Assembly: GCF_030152825.1 (NCBI RefSeq)
Contig: NZ_JASLIP010000045.1
Location: 1-64,000, forward strand
DNA from: Corynebacterium sp.
GTDB taxonomy: Bacteria; Actinomycetota; Actinomycetes; Mycobacteriales; Mycobacteriaceae
Reading direction: 5' to 3'
Length of the DNA: 64,000 bases
In this document: one piece after another, positions 51,896-61,872 of the stretch
Position numbering within the stretch: the stretch's first letter is position 1
Layout: each line of letters opens with the position of its first letter
Notes under the pieces: model-generated
Database searches by the model: none
Seen by the model: the letters and a program-made list of their open reading frames with translations, nothing else
What the model was told of the DNA's origin: nothing
Program-made: the position numbers and the translations under genes

Positions 51896-51898
51896 AGT
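51893..51898 (+). promoter_or_regulatory. -10 box of def (TAGAGT), predicted leaderless
   Basis: TAGAGT overlaps the priA stop codon and begins 12 bases before the def ATG at 51905. No ribosome-binding site lies between, fitting a leaderless def mRNA in addition to readthrough from priA. Confidence 0.5.
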
Positions 51899-51904
51899 AT
51901 CCCC

Positions 51905-52405
51905 ATGGCTGTTCTGTCCCTGCGCTACTTCGGCGATCCCGTCCTACGCACTCCTGCCGCCGAGGTCGCGGCCGATTTTTCCTCCGACACCGCCCTGGCC
52001 ACTCTCGTGGCGGACATGCTGGAAACCATGGACCACCACGGTGGCGTCGGCTTGGCCGCTAACCAGGTCGGCGTGACCAAGCGGGTCTTCGTCTACGACT
52101 GCGAGTCCGACCGTGGGCACGTCATCAACCCCACCTGGGAGCCGGTGGGAGAGGAGACGCAAACGGGCCCGGAAGGCTGCCTGTCCATTCCCGGGATCCG
52201 CGGCGAGGTAGAGCGTGCGGAGACCGTGCGCCTGCGTGGACAGACTGTGGACGGCGATCCGGTCGACCGGGAGGTCTCGGGCCTACTGGCTCGCTGCGTA
52301 CAGCACGAGACCGATCACCTGGACGGCGTGCTTTTCCTCAAGCACCTCGCGCCGGAGGATCGCAAACAAGCTATGGCAGATATTCGACGCTCGGAGTGGT
52401 TTTAA
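51905..52405 (+). CDS. def: Peptide deformylase
   Basis: Def removes the formyl group from new proteins. The 166-aa metalloenzyme has all three family motifs: GVGLAANQVG, EGCLSIPG (metal Cys) and QHETDHLDG (HExxH metal site). Its stop is directly followed by the fmt ATG with no spacer. Pairing of deformylase with the formyltransferase that adds the group is conserved across bacteria. Confidence 0.97.
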   Translation: MAVLSLRYFGDPVLRTPAAEVAADFSSDTALATLVADMLETMDHHGGVGLAANQVGVTKRVFVYDCESDRGHVINPTWEPVGEETQTGPEGCLSIPGIRGEVERAETVRLRGQTVDGDPVDREVSGLLARCVQHETDHLDGVLFLKHLAPEDRKQAMADIRRSEWF

Positions 52406-53395
52406 ATGAAGATTCTTTTCGCCGGCACACCCAAGCCCGCCGCAATCGTTCTGGAGCATCTGCTCGCTGATCCACGGCTGGAGGTCCTCGGCGTCATCAC
52501 ACAGCCCGACGCTCGCCGCGGCCGTGGTCGCAGCCTGCACCCTAGCCCCGTCGCGGAGGTCGCTGAGGCTGCGGGGCTGAAGGTTCACAAGTGGGCCACC
52601 CTCGGGGCGAGCGCCGAGGACGCAAGCGATGTCCGCGACACGCTGGCTGCCTATCGCGAGGCGGGCGCCACTGCGGTGGCCGTGGTTGCCTATGGAAACC
52701 TGATCCCGGCTGACCTGCTCGACGCCGTTGAACACGGTTGGGTGAACCTGCACTACTCCCTGTTGCCGCGCTGGCGCGGCGCTGCTCCTGTGCAGGCCGC
52801 CATCGCCGCGGGCGACGAGGAAACCGGTGCGACGATCTTTCGCATCGAGCAGGGCTTGGACACCGGCCCGATGCTGTCAAAGAAGGCTTATGAGATCGGC
52901 ATCCGCGATACTGCTGAGGACGTCCTCATCAAGCTGACGGATTCCGGCAAGGCACTGCTGGCCGACACTCTGGTCGCACTCGGCGAGGGTTCGGCCACCC
53001 TGCAGCCGCAGCCGGAGGAGGGGGCGACGCACGCCCCGAAGATTCACCCCGCTGACGCGCATATCGATTTCTCAACGCCGGCGAAGGTGATTCAACGCCG
53101 CGCCCGCGCCCACACTCCGGCGCCGGGTGCGTGGTGCACGCTGGACGGCCAGCGCTATAAGTTCGGGCTGCTACTGCCTGTTCCAGAGGGGGAGGAGTGC
53201 CCGGGGCTGGCCCCCGGCCAGCTGTGGGCAGATAAGACGCGGGTGCTCGTCGGCACTGGTGACGATCCACTGCTGGTGGAAAGCATCCAGCCACCAGGCA
53301 AGAAGATGATGCGGGCCGCCGATTGGGCCCGTGGCCAGCAGGAGTTGCTAGCGCAGTCCCCACGCTTTGATGTCGAGGAAGACACGACTAAATGA
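52406..53395 (+). CDS. fmt: Methionyl-tRNA formyltransferase
   Basis: Fmt formylates initiator Met-tRNA using 10-formyl-tetrahydrofolate. The 329-aa protein has KILFAGTPKPAAIVLEHLL, QPDARRGRGRSLHPSPV, and the active-site region AYGNLIPADLLDAVEHGWVNLHYSLLPRWRGAAPVQAA (Asn, His). DTGPM and the C-terminal OB-like domain follow. The ATG immediately follows the def stop. Its TGA overlaps the rsmB ATG (ATGA). Confidence 0.96.
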   Translation: MKILFAGTPKPAAIVLEHLLADPRLEVLGVITQPDARRGRGRSLHPSPVAEVAEAAGLKVHKWATLGASAEDASDVRDTLAAYREAGATAVAVVAYGNLIPADLLDAVEHGWVNLHYSLLPRWRGAAPVQAAIAAGDEETGATIFRIEQGLDTGPMLSKKAYEIGIRDTAEDVLIKLTDSGKALLADTLVALGEGSATLQPQPEEGATHAPKIHPADAHIDFSTPAKVIQRRARAHTPAPGAWCTLDGQRYKFGLLLPVPEGEECPGLAPGQLWADKTRVLVGTGDDPLLVESIQPPGKKMMRAADWARGQQELLAQSPRFDVEEDTTK

Positions 53396-54933
53396 GTTCT
53401 TTTCGTTCCAGGTCCGAGTCCGCGCGTAGCGGCACGGCACGCCCCAACACGGCCTCCCGCGGCACCGGACGTGCTAAGCAACGCGAATCGGGGCGGGCCC
53501 GGGGCTATCAGCAGCGCCGCCCGGAACACCGCCAGGAAAAGAGCCGACGTGCCGGGACCGGGGATAAGGCCCGCGACGCCGCATTCACCGTGCTTCGGCA
53601 AGTCACCGAGGAGGACGCCTACGGCAACCTCGCCCTGCCCGCTGTCCTGCGGGAGCGCGGGATCAGCGGCCGGGATGCGAACTTCGCCACCGAGCTGACC
53701 TACGGAACGCTGAGAGCGACCGGGCTGCTCGACGCGATCATCGCCAAGGCCGCGGGACGACCAGTAGAGAAGATCGACTCGGTGGCGTTGGACGCGCTGC
53801 GCATCGGTGCCTATCAGCTGCTGCGCACCCGGGTCGAGTCGCACGCAGCGGTGGACACCTCGGTGGAGTTGGTCAAGGCCAACGGCGGAGACAAGGCCAG
53901 CGGCTTCGTCAATGGTGTGCTGCGCACGATTTCCCGCAGCACACCCGAGCAATGGCTGGACCGGGTGGCCCCCGGTTCGAGCCTGGCCAGCATGGCGCTG
54001 CGCTTCTCCCACCCGGAGTGGATCGCCGCCGCTTTCAACCAGGCGCTCGGCGGGACGGCGGAAAACCCTGCGGCTGATCTAGCCGAGGCTCTGGAAGCCG
54101 ACGACGCCCGACCCATCGTGCACCTGGCCACCCGACCAGGGCAGATCTCCGTTGAGGAGCTCGCCCTCATCACCGGGGGCGAGCAGGGGCGCTGGTCCGA
54201 TTACGCGGTCTATCTGGACTCCGGAGCGCCGGGCGAGCTCGAGGCGATCACCCAAGGCCTGGCGAGCGTTCAGGACGAGGGTTCGCAACTGATCTCCCTG
54301 GCCCTGGTCCAGGCGCCGCTGAAACGGGAGGACCGAGGGCGCTGGCTCGACCTCTGTGCGGGTCCGGGCGGCAAGACCGCCTTCATCGGCTCCTGGGCAC
54401 AAGCCGAGCAGGCCACGGTGGATGCCACCGAGATCTCCGCGCACCGCGCCGACCTCGTTGCGAAATCCACCAAGGAACTGCCGGTGCAGGTTCACACCGG
54501 CGACGGCCGGAATCTCGCTGAGGTGCGTGGCCTCCAGCTGCCCGAGGACGGTTTCGACCGGGTCCTCGTCGACGCCCCGTGCACCGGCCTGGGCGCGCTG
54601 CGCCGCCGCCCGGAGGCCCGCTGGCGAAAGCAGGAGAAGGACGTCACCGAGCTGATTCCCCTCCAGCGCGAGTTGTTGCGCTCGGCCTGGGAGGCCACCG
54701 CACCGGGCGGGGTCGTCATCTATTCGACGTGCTCGCCGCACCCGCTGGAGACCACGCAGTTGGTGGACTCCTTCTGCCGGGAGGTGGGAGCCCAGCCCAT
54801 CGACCTTGGCTCCGAGGTGCCGGCCTTGGCTGCCGCAGCGGCCGCCGGGGGCGCGGTCGGCCCTTATATCCAGCTGTGGCCGCACCGCCACGGCACCGAT
54901 GCGATGTTCGTCGCGGGCATCAGAAAAGCCTAA
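53392..54933 (+). CDS. rsmB: 16S rRNA (cytosine-967-C5)-methyltransferase RsmB
   Basis: RsmB methylates C967 of 16S rRNA with SAM. The 513-aa protein starts with a very basic disordered stretch of about 60 residues. A NusB-like RNA-binding domain follows (DAAFTVLRQVTEEDAYGNLALP to VNGVLRTISR), then the Rossmann methyltransferase: SAM loop DLCAGPGGKTAFIG, motif IV DAPCTGLGALRRRPEARWR, and nucleophile Cys in YSTCSPHPLE. It overlaps fmt by 4 bases. Confidence 0.95.
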   Translation: MSSFRSRSESARSGTARPNTASRGTGRAKQRESGRARGYQQRRPEHRQEKSRRAGTGDKARDAAFTVLRQVTEEDAYGNLALPAVLRERGISGRDANFATELTYGTLRATGLLDAIIAKAAGRPVEKIDSVALDALRIGAYQLLRTRVESHAAVDTSVELVKANGGDKASGFVNGVLRTISRSTPEQWLDRVAPGSSLASMALRFSHPEWIAAAFNQALGGTAENPAADLAEALEADDARPIVHLATRPGQISVEELALITGGEQGRWSDYAVYLDSGAPGELEAITQGLASVQDEGSQLISLALVQAPLKREDRGRWLDLCAGPGGKTAFIGSWAQAEQATVDATEISAHRADLVAKSTKELPVQVHTGDGRNLAEVRGLQLPEDGFDRVLVDAPCTGLGALRRRPEARWRKQEKDVTELIPLQRELLRSAWEATAPGGVVIYSTCSPHPLETTQLVDSFCREVGAQPIDLGSEVPALAAAAAAGGAVGPYIQLWPHRHGTDAMFVAGIRKA

Positions 54934-54934
54934 G

Positions 54935-54940
54935 TAGAGT
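54935..54940 (+). promoter_or_regulatory. -10 box of rpe (TAGAGT), predicted leaderless
   Basis: TAGAGT begins 13 bases before the ATG at 54948, directly after the rsmB stop. It is identical to the def box and has the same lack of a ribosome-binding site. Confidence 0.55.
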
Positions 54941-54947
54941 GAGTGTT

Positions 54948-55634
54948 ATGAGCACAGCCAACGGACAGCAGACCATCATCGCCCCCTCCATCCTCGCCGC
55001 GGATTTCTCCGCCCTTGGCGCGGAAGTCGAGGCCATTTCGGACGCCGAGTGGGTGCACATTGACGTGATGGACGGCCACTTCGTCCCCAACCTTTCCTTC
55101 GGCGCTCCAGTCGCCAAGTCCCTGATCGGGAAGACCGAGCAGTTCCTCGACGTCCACCTCATGATCGAAGACCCGCAGCGCTGGGTGAAGGAGTACACCG
55201 ACTTCGACAACGTCACCTTCCACGTGGAGGCTGCCGGCGGGGTCGAGGAATCGGTGGCGCTGGCCCGCGCCCTGCGCGCCGCCGGGACCAAGGCAGGGGT
55301 GTCCATCAAGCCGAATACCCCGGTGGAGCCGTTGCTGGAGCACCTGGCGGAGTTCGACCTCGTCCTGGTGATGAGCGTGGAGCCAGGTTTCGGCGGGCAG
55401 AAGTTCATGCCCGAGGTGCTGGATAAGGTGCGCGCTCTGCGCGAACGCATCGACGCTGAGGGGCTGGACACCCTCATCGAAATCGACGGCGGTATTGGAC
55501 CGGAGACGGCCGCGGAGGCTGCCGAGGCCGGGGTCGACGTCTACGTCGCGGGTTCCTCGGTCTTCGGCAAGGAGGACCGCAATCAGGCGATCCGTGAGAT
55601 CCGCGCGGCCGCGGAGGCCAACGCACGTGCCTAA
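54948..55634 (+). CDS. rpe: Ribulose-phosphate 3-epimerase
   Basis: Rpe interconverts ribulose 5-phosphate and xylulose 5-phosphate. The 228-aa TIM-barrel enzyme has the start APSILAADFSALGAEV, VHIDVMDGHFVPNLSFG (metal His and Asp), DVHLMIEDP, VMSVEPGFGGQKFMP, and EIDGGIGPETA with VAGSSVFG. Ribulose 5-phosphate is also a riboflavin precursor, which fits the four rib genes that follow. Its stop overlaps the ribD start by 8 bases. Confidence 0.97.
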   Translation: MSTANGQQTIIAPSILAADFSALGAEVEAISDAEWVHIDVMDGHFVPNLSFGAPVAKSLIGKTEQFLDVHLMIEDPQRWVKEYTDFDNVTFHVEAAGGVEESVALARALRAAGTKAGVSIKPNTPVEPLLEHLAEFDLVLVMSVEPGFGGQKFMPEVLDKVRALRERIDAEGLDTLIEIDGGIGPETAAEAAEAGVDVYVAGSSVFGKEDRNQAIREIRAAAEANARA

Positions 55635-56736
55635 CACCCCCCAGCGCGGTTCCCAGGCTGCAAAGCAGGGGACGGCCCCGTCGCGGACCGAGGTTCCAGC
55701 GGATCTCCCGGCGGAATTTCTGCTGGCCGACGAGATGGGCTGGCACGCTGCGGGCAATACCTGGCCGAACCCGCCAGTGGGCTGCGTGATTGTGGGCGCG
55801 GCCGGCGAGATTCTGGGCCGGGGAGCGACCGAGCCGGCAGGCGGCAGACACGCTGAGGTGGTCGCGCTGCAGGCCGCCGGCGCGCGTGCCGCGGGCGCTA
55901 CCGCCTACGTCACCTTGGAGCCCTGCAACCACACCGGACGCACCGGGCCGTGTGCGGAGGCCCTGATCGCCACCGGAATCGCGGAGGTGCACTACCTCTT
56001 CGCCGACCCGGGCAAGACCGAGGGCGGGGGAGGCGAGCGCCTGCGCGCTGCCGGCGTGACCGTCACCGGCCCCTATCTTGAGCCCTTCCACCTGGGGGAG
56101 CACCGTTTCAGCGTGGAACCCTGGCTGCGCGCCGCGCATTTGGGCAGGCCGCACGTCACGCTGAAGTTCGCCAGCACCCTCAATGGCCTGGCTGCTGCCA
56201 CGGACCGCACGAGCCAGTGGATCACCGGTGTACCCGCCCGCGCGGACGTCCACGCCGACCGGCAGTACCGGGAGGCGATCCTCGTGGGCACCGGAACCGT
56301 CCTGGCCGATAACCCGCAGCTCACCGCACGGCCCGGCGGGGTGGAAGGCCCTCGGCAGCCGCTGCGCTTCGCGCTGGGGCAGCGGGAACTCCCCACGAAC
56401 GCTCGCCTCCTGCAAGCTGGCACTCACGCGCCGGCAGGCCAGCACCTGGCAACCCGGGATCTCCATGTCGCGCTGGCGGAGCTGCGCCGGCAGGGCATCT
56501 CGGATGTGCTGGTGGAGGGCGGACCCGAACTTGCGGGAAGCTTCCTTGCCTACGGCCTGGTCGACGAGATCCGGGCCTATCTTGCCCCCGCCTGGTTGCC
56601 GCGCGGCCTACCAGCACTGGGAGCCGGCGGCATCGGCAATACGTCGATCACGGATCTGCAGCGCTTCGCCACCCGTAGTGTTCAGCGCATCGGCGAGGAC
56701 ATCCTCTGGCTGGCGCAACGCCAGACCGGGGATTGA
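55627..56736 (+). CDS. ribD: Riboflavin biosynthesis deaminase/reductase
   Basis: RibD performs the second and third steps of riboflavin synthesis. The 369-aa fusion has an N-terminal zinc deaminase domain (NPPVGCVIVG, GGRHAEVVALQ, TLEPCNHTGRTGPCAEAL). A C-terminal NADPH reductase domain follows (VTLKFASTLNGLAAATDRTSQWITG, VGTGTVLADNPQLTAR, VLVEGGPELAGSFL). GTG 55627 lies inside the end of rpe. A 25-residue Gln/Ala-rich N-terminal stretch precedes the deaminase. Confidence 0.95.
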   Translation: MPNTPQRGSQAAKQGTAPSRTEVPADLPAEFLLADEMGWHAAGNTWPNPPVGCVIVGAAGEILGRGATEPAGGRHAEVVALQAAGARAAGATAYVTLEPCNHTGRTGPCAEALIATGIAEVHYLFADPGKTEGGGGERLRAAGVTVTGPYLEPFHLGEHRFSVEPWLRAAHLGRPHVTLKFASTLNGLAAATDRTSQWITGVPARADVHADRQYREAILVGTGTVLADNPQLTARPGGVEGPRQPLRFALGQRELPTNARLLQAGTHAPAGQHLATRDLHVALAELRRQGISDVLVEGGPELAGSFLAYGLVDEIRAYLAPAWLPRGLPALGAGGIGNTSITDLQRFATRSVQRIGEDILWLAQRQTGD

Positions 56737-56760
56737 CCCGTGCTTAAGCGCAAGAAGATA

Positions 56761-56766
56761 TATCAT
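56761..56766 (+). promoter_or_regulatory. Candidate -10 box of ribE (TATCAT)
   Basis: TATCAT, within the AT-rich GATATATCATCATT, lies 44 bases before the ribE GTG, so ribE-ribBA-ribH may have a promoter apart from rpe-ribD. The predicted leader of about 32 nt is far too short for an FMN riboswitch. Confidence 0.4.
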
Positions 56767-56804
56767 CATTGGTAGTTTTGGCCCAGACGTCAGAGAGGAT
56801 GGCT

Positions 56805-57395
56805 GTGTTCACCGGAATCATCGAAGAGATCGGTCACGTCGAGAAGATCGAGAGGCTTCCCGACGCCGCGCGCATCCGCGTCGCCGCATCGCGAGTGGTC
56901 TCTGATGCCGGCCTGGGAGACTCCATCTCCGTCAATGGCGTCTGCTTGACCGTCACCGACTTCGACGACACCGGCTTCACCGCTGACGTCATGAAGGTCA
57001 CCCTCGATTACACGTCGCTGGGCACGCTCTCCGAGGGGGCGTCCGTCAACCTGGAGCGCGCGATGTCCGCCCAGGGGCGCTTCGGCGGACACGTCGTCCA
57101 GGGACACGTCGACGGCACCGCTACCTTGCAGGAACGCGTGCCATCCGAGCATTGGGAGGTCTTCCGTTTCCAGCTTGACGACCCGGAGCTTGCCACCTAC
57201 CTGGTGAAAAAGGGATCGATTGCAGTCAACGGCACCTCCCTGACCATCGCGGAACTAGCCGATGGACTCTTCGAGGTCAGCCTCATCCCCGCCACTTTGG
57301 AGGCCACGATGCTGGGCGAACTCCAGCCGGGGGATAAGGTCAATATCGAATGCGACGTGCTTGCGAAATACGTCCGCGCCATGCTCGACCGCTGA
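56805..57395 (+). CDS. ribE: Riboflavin synthase alpha chain
   Basis: RibE dismutates two lumazines to riboflavin. The 196-aa protein has two similar barrels: [17 protein letters not shown] with [15 protein letters not shown], and [14 protein letters not shown] with [18 protein letters not shown] 56805 is chosen because AGAGAGG (56792-56798) is well spaced from it and because homologues start with MFTGI; ATG 56799, two codons earlier, is too close to that site. Confidence 0.95.
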   Translation: MFTGIIEEIGHVEKIERLPDAARIRVAASRVVSDAGLGDSISVNGVCLTVTDFDDTGFTADVMKVTLDYTSLGTLSEGASVNLERAMSAQGRFGGHVVQGHVDGTATLQERVPSEHWEVFRFQLDDPELATYLVKKGSIAVNGTSLTIAELADGLFEVSLIPATLEATMLGELQPGDKVNIECDVLAKYVRAMLDR

Positions 57396-57483
57396 CCCGC
57401 CGCAACAAACCACAAAGAAGAATTCGACAAGCCTACAGTCACCCGCCCCGACCGGGCGAGGGTGGCATCGTTGGAAAGAAGCT

Positions 57484-58752
57484 ATGACCGCTGAACGAGA
57501 CTCGCTAGTCCTGGATTCCGTCGAATCCGCCATCGCCGAAATTGCCGCCGGAAAAGCGGTGGTCGTCGTCGATGATGAAGACCGCGAAAACGAAGGCGAC
57601 CTGATCTTCGCCGCGGATCTGGCAACCCCAGAGCTCGTGGCCTTCATGGTGCGCTACACCTCTGGTTACATCTGCGTTGCCATGGAGGATGACCGCGCCG
57701 ACGCGCTCAACCTGCCGCCGATGGTCGCCCGCAACGAGGATGCCCGCTCGACCGCCTACACCGTCACCGTGGATGCGGCCACCGGCTCCACCGGCATTTC
57801 CGCCCGCAGCCGCTGCGAAACCATCACTCGCCTGGCCGACGAGAGCTTTGGCCCCGAGGCCTTCACCCGGCCGGGCCACATCGTCCCACTGCGCGCCCGC
57901 CGCGGTGGCGTGCTCACCCGCGAAGGCCACACCGAAGCCTCCGTCGACCTGTCCCGGCTCGCCGGCCGGGCTCCCGTCGGCGTGCTTTGCGAGATCGTCT
58001 CCGAGGACGACCCCACCGACATGGCTCGTGGCCCGGAGCTGCGCCGATTCGCCGACGAGCACGGCCTGCGCATGGTCTCCATCGAGCAGCTCATCGAGTA
58101 CCGCCGCGCCACCGAGCAGACCGTGGAGCGCAGCACCGAGGCCCGCCTGCCGACCACCCGCGGCGAGTTCCGCGCCGTGGGCTACACCAGCCTCGTCGAC
58201 GGCACCGAGCACGTGGCCCTCGTCCACGGGGACGTCACCGGCCAGCAGGACGTCCCAGTCCGCGTGCACTCCGAGTGCCTCACCGGCGACGTCTTCGGCT
58301 CCCTGCGCTGCGACTGCGGCGAACAGCTCCACGCCGCCATGGAGGCAGTCCAGGACGAGGGCCACGGCGTCGTCATCTACCTGCGCAACCAGGAAGGCCG
58401 CGGGATCGGCCTGGTGCCGAAGCTGCGTGCCTACGTCCTCCAGGACGAGGGCCTGGACACCGTGGAGGCGAATACCGCCCTGGGCCTGCCAGCCGACGCC
58501 CGCGAGTACAGCGCGGCAGCGTCGATCATCAAGGAACTCGGGATCGAGAGCGTCCACCTGATCTCCAATAACCCGGCGAAGAAGCAGAGCCTTGAGAACT
58601 TCGGCGTCTCCGTCACCGGCCGCATCCCGGTGCAGCCACCGGCAACGAAGGACAACGCCCGCTACCTGCAGACCAAGCGGGACAAGATGGGCCACCAGCT
58701 CGACAACCTCAACGTCGTACCGGCTACCGCCGCAGCCGAGAAGGAGAACTAG
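57484..58752 (+). CDS. ribBA: Bifunctional DHBP synthase / GTP cyclohydrolase II
   Basis: RibBA starts both branches of riboflavin synthesis. The 422-aa fusion has the RibB half first ([48 protein letters not shown]). The RibA half follows, with the zinc site [37 protein letters not shown] and [14 protein letters not shown]. The 88-base gap after ribE contains an imperfect CACCC-GCCC/GGGC-GGGTG hairpin (57442-57466) and GGAAAGAAG before the ATG. Confidence 0.96.
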   Translation: MTAERDSLVLDSVESAIAEIAAGKAVVVVDDEDRENEGDLIFAADLATPELVAFMVRYTSGYICVAMEDDRADALNLPPMVARNEDARSTAYTVTVDAATGSTGISARSRCETITRLADESFGPEAFTRPGHIVPLRARRGGVLTREGHTEASVDLSRLAGRAPVGVLCEIVSEDDPTDMARGPELRRFADEHGLRMVSIEQLIEYRRATEQTVERSTEARLPTTRGEFRAVGYTSLVDGTEHVALVHGDVTGQQDVPVRVHSECLTGDVFGSLRCDCGEQLHAAMEAVQDEGHGVVIYLRNQEGRGIGLVPKLRAYVLQDEGLDTVEANTALGLPADAREYSAAASIIKELGIESVHLISNNPAKKQSLENFGVSVTGRIPVQPPATKDNARYLQTKRDKMGHQLDNLNVVPATAAAEKEN

Positions 58753-58753
58753 C

Positions 58754-59236
58754 ATGCCAGCCGAAGGTATCCCACAGATCAACCTGGGCCCCGGCGCAGC
58801 AGAGGGCCTGCGTATCGCCGTGATCAGCGCCCAGTGGAACTCCGAGATCACCGATAAGCTCCACGCCGAGGCCATCACCGCTGCCCGCGAGCTCGGCGCC
58901 AGCGTCGAGGACTGGCGGGTGGCCGGTGCCCTCGAGCTGCCCGTCGTCGTGGCCGCAGCCTGCAAGAACTTCGACGCCGTCATCGCCACGGGTTGCGTCA
59001 TTGAAGGTGAGACCGAGCACTTCCGCGTGGTCTGCGATGCCGTCACCTACGGACTGACCCGCGTCGGCCTGGATACGGGTGTGCCGATCGGCAACGGCGT
59101 GCTCACCGTCGACAACTACCAGCAGGCCGTCGACCGCGCGGGCGGTCCGGATGCCAAGGAAAACAAGGGCGCGGACTCCGCGACCGCGGCCATCCACGCC
59201 GCATTAGTTCTCCGCCAGATCGCGGCGGTAGGGTAG
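58754..59236 (+). CDS. ribH: 6,7-Dimethyl-8-ribityllumazine synthase
   Basis: RibH forms the lumazine substrate of RibE and assembles into pentamers or icosahedra. The 160-aa protein has RIAVISAQWNSEITDKL, VAGALELPVVVAA, the catalytic His in GCVIEGETEHFRVV, and GVPIGNGVLTVDN. ATG 58754 lies one base after the ribBA stop with AAGGAG upstream. It completes the pathway with the preceding three genes. Confidence 0.96.
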   Translation: MPAEGIPQINLGPGAAEGLRIAVISAQWNSEITDKLHAEAITAARELGASVEDWRVAGALELPVVVAAACKNFDAVIATGCVIEGETEHFRVVCDAVTYGLTRVGLDTGVPIGNGVLTVDNYQQAVDRAGGPDAKENKGADSATAAIHAALVLRQIAAVG

Positions 59237-59287
59237 TAGCCGATACGTTGTGGCAGTACGAACGAGGAGAGCGGTCGAGTTTCACAG

Positions 59288-59764
59288 ATGAGTAACCCAG
59301 TGTCGCAGGCAGCACCGGCCAAGGGGCAGTGGCTCTTTGAGGCCCGTTCGCCGTTCCTCAAGCGGATCGCGATCATCGGTGTCGTCGTCATCATGATCAT
59401 CCACATCATCATGGCCATCATCGTTGGCATCGGCGACACCGGCGTGACGCTGACCTCGGCGGACCAGTGGTCCTTCATCGGCATCGGGCTGCTCTTCTCC
59501 GGCGTCTGCCTCTTCCTGCTGCGCCCCCGCGTCCGCATTGATGAGCGCGGAGTTGAGGTGCGCAACATCGCCAACGCGCAGTTTTACCCCTGGCAGATCA
59601 TCCACGGCCTCTCCTTCCCGGCCAAGGCGAAGATGGCGCGGTTGGAGCTCCCGGACTTCGAGTTCGTGCCGATGATGGCACTGAATATCTACGACAAGGA
59701 GACCATCGCCGCGAACGTCGAGCGGTTCCGCCTGCTTGAGGACCGCTACATGCCGGAGGACTAG
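59288..59764 (+). CDS. Membrane protein with bacterial PH-like domain
   Basis: A 158-aa protein with two transmembrane helices (about residues 27-50 and 62-80). A cytoplasmic beta-rich domain follows (RVRIDERGVEVRNIANAQFYPWQIIHGLSFP) of the kind annotated as bacterial PH domain (PF10756-like). Function is unknown. It sits between ribH and uvrC in both corynebacteria and mycobacteria, so its position is conserved even though no role in riboflavin metabolism has been shown. uvrC follows after 3 bases. Confidence 0.8.
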   Translation: MSNPVSQAAPAKGQWLFEARSPFLKRIAIIGVVVIMIIHIIMAIIVGIGDTGVTLTSADQWSFIGIGLLFSGVCLFLLRPRVRIDERGVEVRNIANAQFYPWQIIHGLSFPAKAKMARLELPDFEFVPMMALNIYDKETIAANVERFRLLEDRYMPED

Positions 59765-59767
59765 CCG

Positions 59768-61858
59768 GTGGCGGAACGCACCCCCAACACCGTCGATTAT
59801 CGGCCGGCCCCCGGCACCATCCCCACGCAGCCGGGGGTCTACACTTTCCGCGATAAGCACGACCGCGTCATCTACGTGGGCAAGGCCAAGAACCTCCGGG
59901 CTCGCCTGTCCAATTATTTCCAGGACTTAAGCCAGCTGCACCCGCGCACCCGCACGATGGTGCAAACCGCCAACCGGGTGCAGTGGACTGTCGTGGGCAG
60001 CGAATTCGAGGCCCTCAATCTCGAGTACACGTGGATTAAGCGCTTCAACCCGCGCTTCAACGTCATGTACCGGGACGATAAGACGTACCCGATGCTGGCC
60101 ATCAGCGTGAAGGATCGCTTCCCGCGCGCCTATCTCTACCGTGGGCCGCGCCGCAAGGGCGTGCGCTACTTTGGGCCGTACCCGAAAGCCTGGGCGATCC
60201 GCGAGACCCTGGAGTCCCTCACCCGGGTCTTCCCGATCCGTACCTGCGCGCCCGGCGTGTTCCGCCGGCACGAGGCCTTGGGTAGGCCCTGCCTGCTGGG
60301 CTATATCGACCGCTGCTCCGCGCCGTGCGTCGGCAAGGTTACCGAGGACGAGCACCGCGCACTCGTCGACCAGTTCAGTAGCTTTTTGGCGGGCAACACC
60401 GAGCCCGTGCTGCGCCGGGTGCGCGGCGAGATGGAGGAGGCCGCCGAGAACCTGGACTTCGAGCGGGCTGCGAGCCTGCGTGATCAGCTGCAGGCCATGG
60501 AGAAGGCGATGGAGAAGCAGGCGGTGGTGTTCTCTGATGCCACGGATGCCGACGTGCTTGCCATCGAGCAGGACGAGCTGGAGGCCGCGATCCAGATCTT
60601 CCACGTCCGTGGCGGTCGCATCCACGGCCAGCGTGGCTGGGTGGTGGAGCATTCCGACGAAACCCGTGCGGAGATGATCGGCCAGTTCATCACGCAGTTT
60701 TACGGCGGGGAGGCCGAGCTAGTCGCCGCGACGGAAACGGCGGTCGGCGGTGCCGCGAGCTCGCATGTCGACGTCGACCTGGCCACGGTCATCAACCCGG
60801 CCTCGGCCGCGGAGCTCGGGGACCTGGTGGGGGATGTGCAGGTTTCGCCCGTGCCCCGCGAGGTGCTGGTGCCCGAGCTACCCGCCGGCAATGCCCGCCT
60901 CGGTGCGTGGCTCAGCGAACTTCGTGGCTCCAAGGTCACCATCCGGGTGCCGCAGCGCGGCGATAAGAAGGCGCTGCTGAGCAACGCGCACACCAACGCA
61001 ACCCAGGCGTTGGTACAGCACAAATTGAAGCGCTCCGGGGACATCACCGCACGCTCCGCAGCCCTGCGTGACCTTCAGGAGGCTCTCTGGATGGACGAGC
61101 CGCCCCTGCGCATTGAGTGCACGGACATTTCCCACATCCAGGGAACGGACGTCGTCGCCAGCCTCGTCGTCTTCGAAGACGGCCTGCCGAAGAAGGCCGA
61201 CTACCGTCGCTATAAGATCCGGGACGCCGCGGGCGACGGACATTCCGACGACGTCGCCTCGATCGCCGAGGTCGTCCGTCGTCGTTTTCTGCGGCACAAG
61301 GAGGACATCACTGCAGTCCCGACCGGCGATGACGCCGGCGACCGGCTGGAAGGCGAGGAAGAACTGGAGCAGGCGGCAGGCGAGGAGCCGAAGCGCGCCT
61401 TCGCTTACCCGCCGCAGCTGTTCATCGTCGACGGCGGCCCACCGCAGGTCAACGCCGCGCAGAAGGTGCTGGACGAGCTGGGCGTCAACGACGTGACCCT
61501 GGTGGGCATCGCCAAGCGCCTGGAGGAGCTATGGCTGCCGGAGGACCCGTACCCGGTGATCATTCCGCGCGATTCCGACGCCCTCTATCTCGTGCAGCAC
61601 ATCCGTGACGAGGCGCACCGATTCGCGATCAATTTCCACCGCCAGCAGCGCAGCAAGCGCATGCGCGCCTCCGTATTGGACGAGGTCCCTGGTTTGGGCC
61701 CGAAACGTCGGCAGGAGCTGGTGAAACACTTCGGTTCCGTGGCGAAGGTGCGCGCCGCCAGCGTCGAGGAGATCGCCAAGGTGCCCGGCTTCGGCCCTGC
61801 GCTGGCCGAAAAGGTGCACGAGGCGGTACAGCACCGCCCCACTAAGCCTGCGGGGTAG
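59768..61858 (+). CDS. uvrC: Excinuclease ABC subunit C
   Basis: UvrC makes both incisions in nucleotide-excision repair. The 696-aa protein has the N-terminal GIY-YIG nuclease ([25 protein letters not shown]), a Cys-containing segment ([28 protein letters not shown]) and a UvrB-binding UVR motif ([20 protein letters not shown]). The RNase H-like nuclease follows ([34 protein letters not shown]), then two helix-hairpin-helix motifs at the end. GTG 59768 lies 3 bases after the preceding stop. A region near residues 510-545 is acidic and longer than in E. coli. Confidence 0.96.
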   Translation: MAERTPNTVDYRPAPGTIPTQPGVYTFRDKHDRVIYVGKAKNLRARLSNYFQDLSQLHPRTRTMVQTANRVQWTVVGSEFEALNLEYTWIKRFNPRFNVMYRDDKTYPMLAISVKDRFPRAYLYRGPRRKGVRYFGPYPKAWAIRETLESLTRVFPIRTCAPGVFRRHEALGRPCLLGYIDRCSAPCVGKVTEDEHRALVDQFSSFLAGNTEPVLRRVRGEMEEAAENLDFERAASLRDQLQAMEKAMEKQAVVFSDATDADVLAIEQDELEAAIQIFHVRGGRIHGQRGWVVEHSDETRAEMIGQFITQFYGGEAELVAATETAVGGAASSHVDVDLATVINPASAAELGDLVGDVQVSPVPREVLVPELPAGNARLGAWLSELRGSKVTIRVPQRGDKKALLSNAHTNATQALVQHKLKRSGDITARSAALRDLQEALWMDEPPLRIECTDISHIQGTDVVASLVVFEDGLPKKADYRRYKIRDAAGDGHSDDVASIAEVVRRRFLRHKEDITAVPTGDDAGDRLEGEEELEQAAGEEPKRAFAYPPQLFIVDGGPPQVNAAQKVLDELGVNDVTLVGIAKRLEELWLPEDPYPVIIPRDSDALYLVQHIRDEAHRFAINFHRQQRSKRMRASVLDEVPGLGPKRRQELVKHFGSVAKVRAASVEEIAKVPGFGPALAEKVHEAVQHRPTKPAG

Positions 61859-61859
61859 C

Positions 61860-61865
61860 TACTAT
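61860..61865 (+). promoter_or_regulatory. -10 box of rapZ (TACTAT), predicted leaderless
   Basis: TACTAT begins just after the uvrC stop and 13 bases before ATG 61873. It overlaps an earlier in-frame ATG at 61864, so a transcript from this box could only use 61873. Confidence 0.5.
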
Positions 61866-61872
61866 GGTCAGC

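Noticed and set aside
57396..57483. FMN riboswitch before ribBA or ribE
   Set aside because: The gaps are 88 and 68 bases, too short for the FMN aptamer, and lack its conserved sequences.
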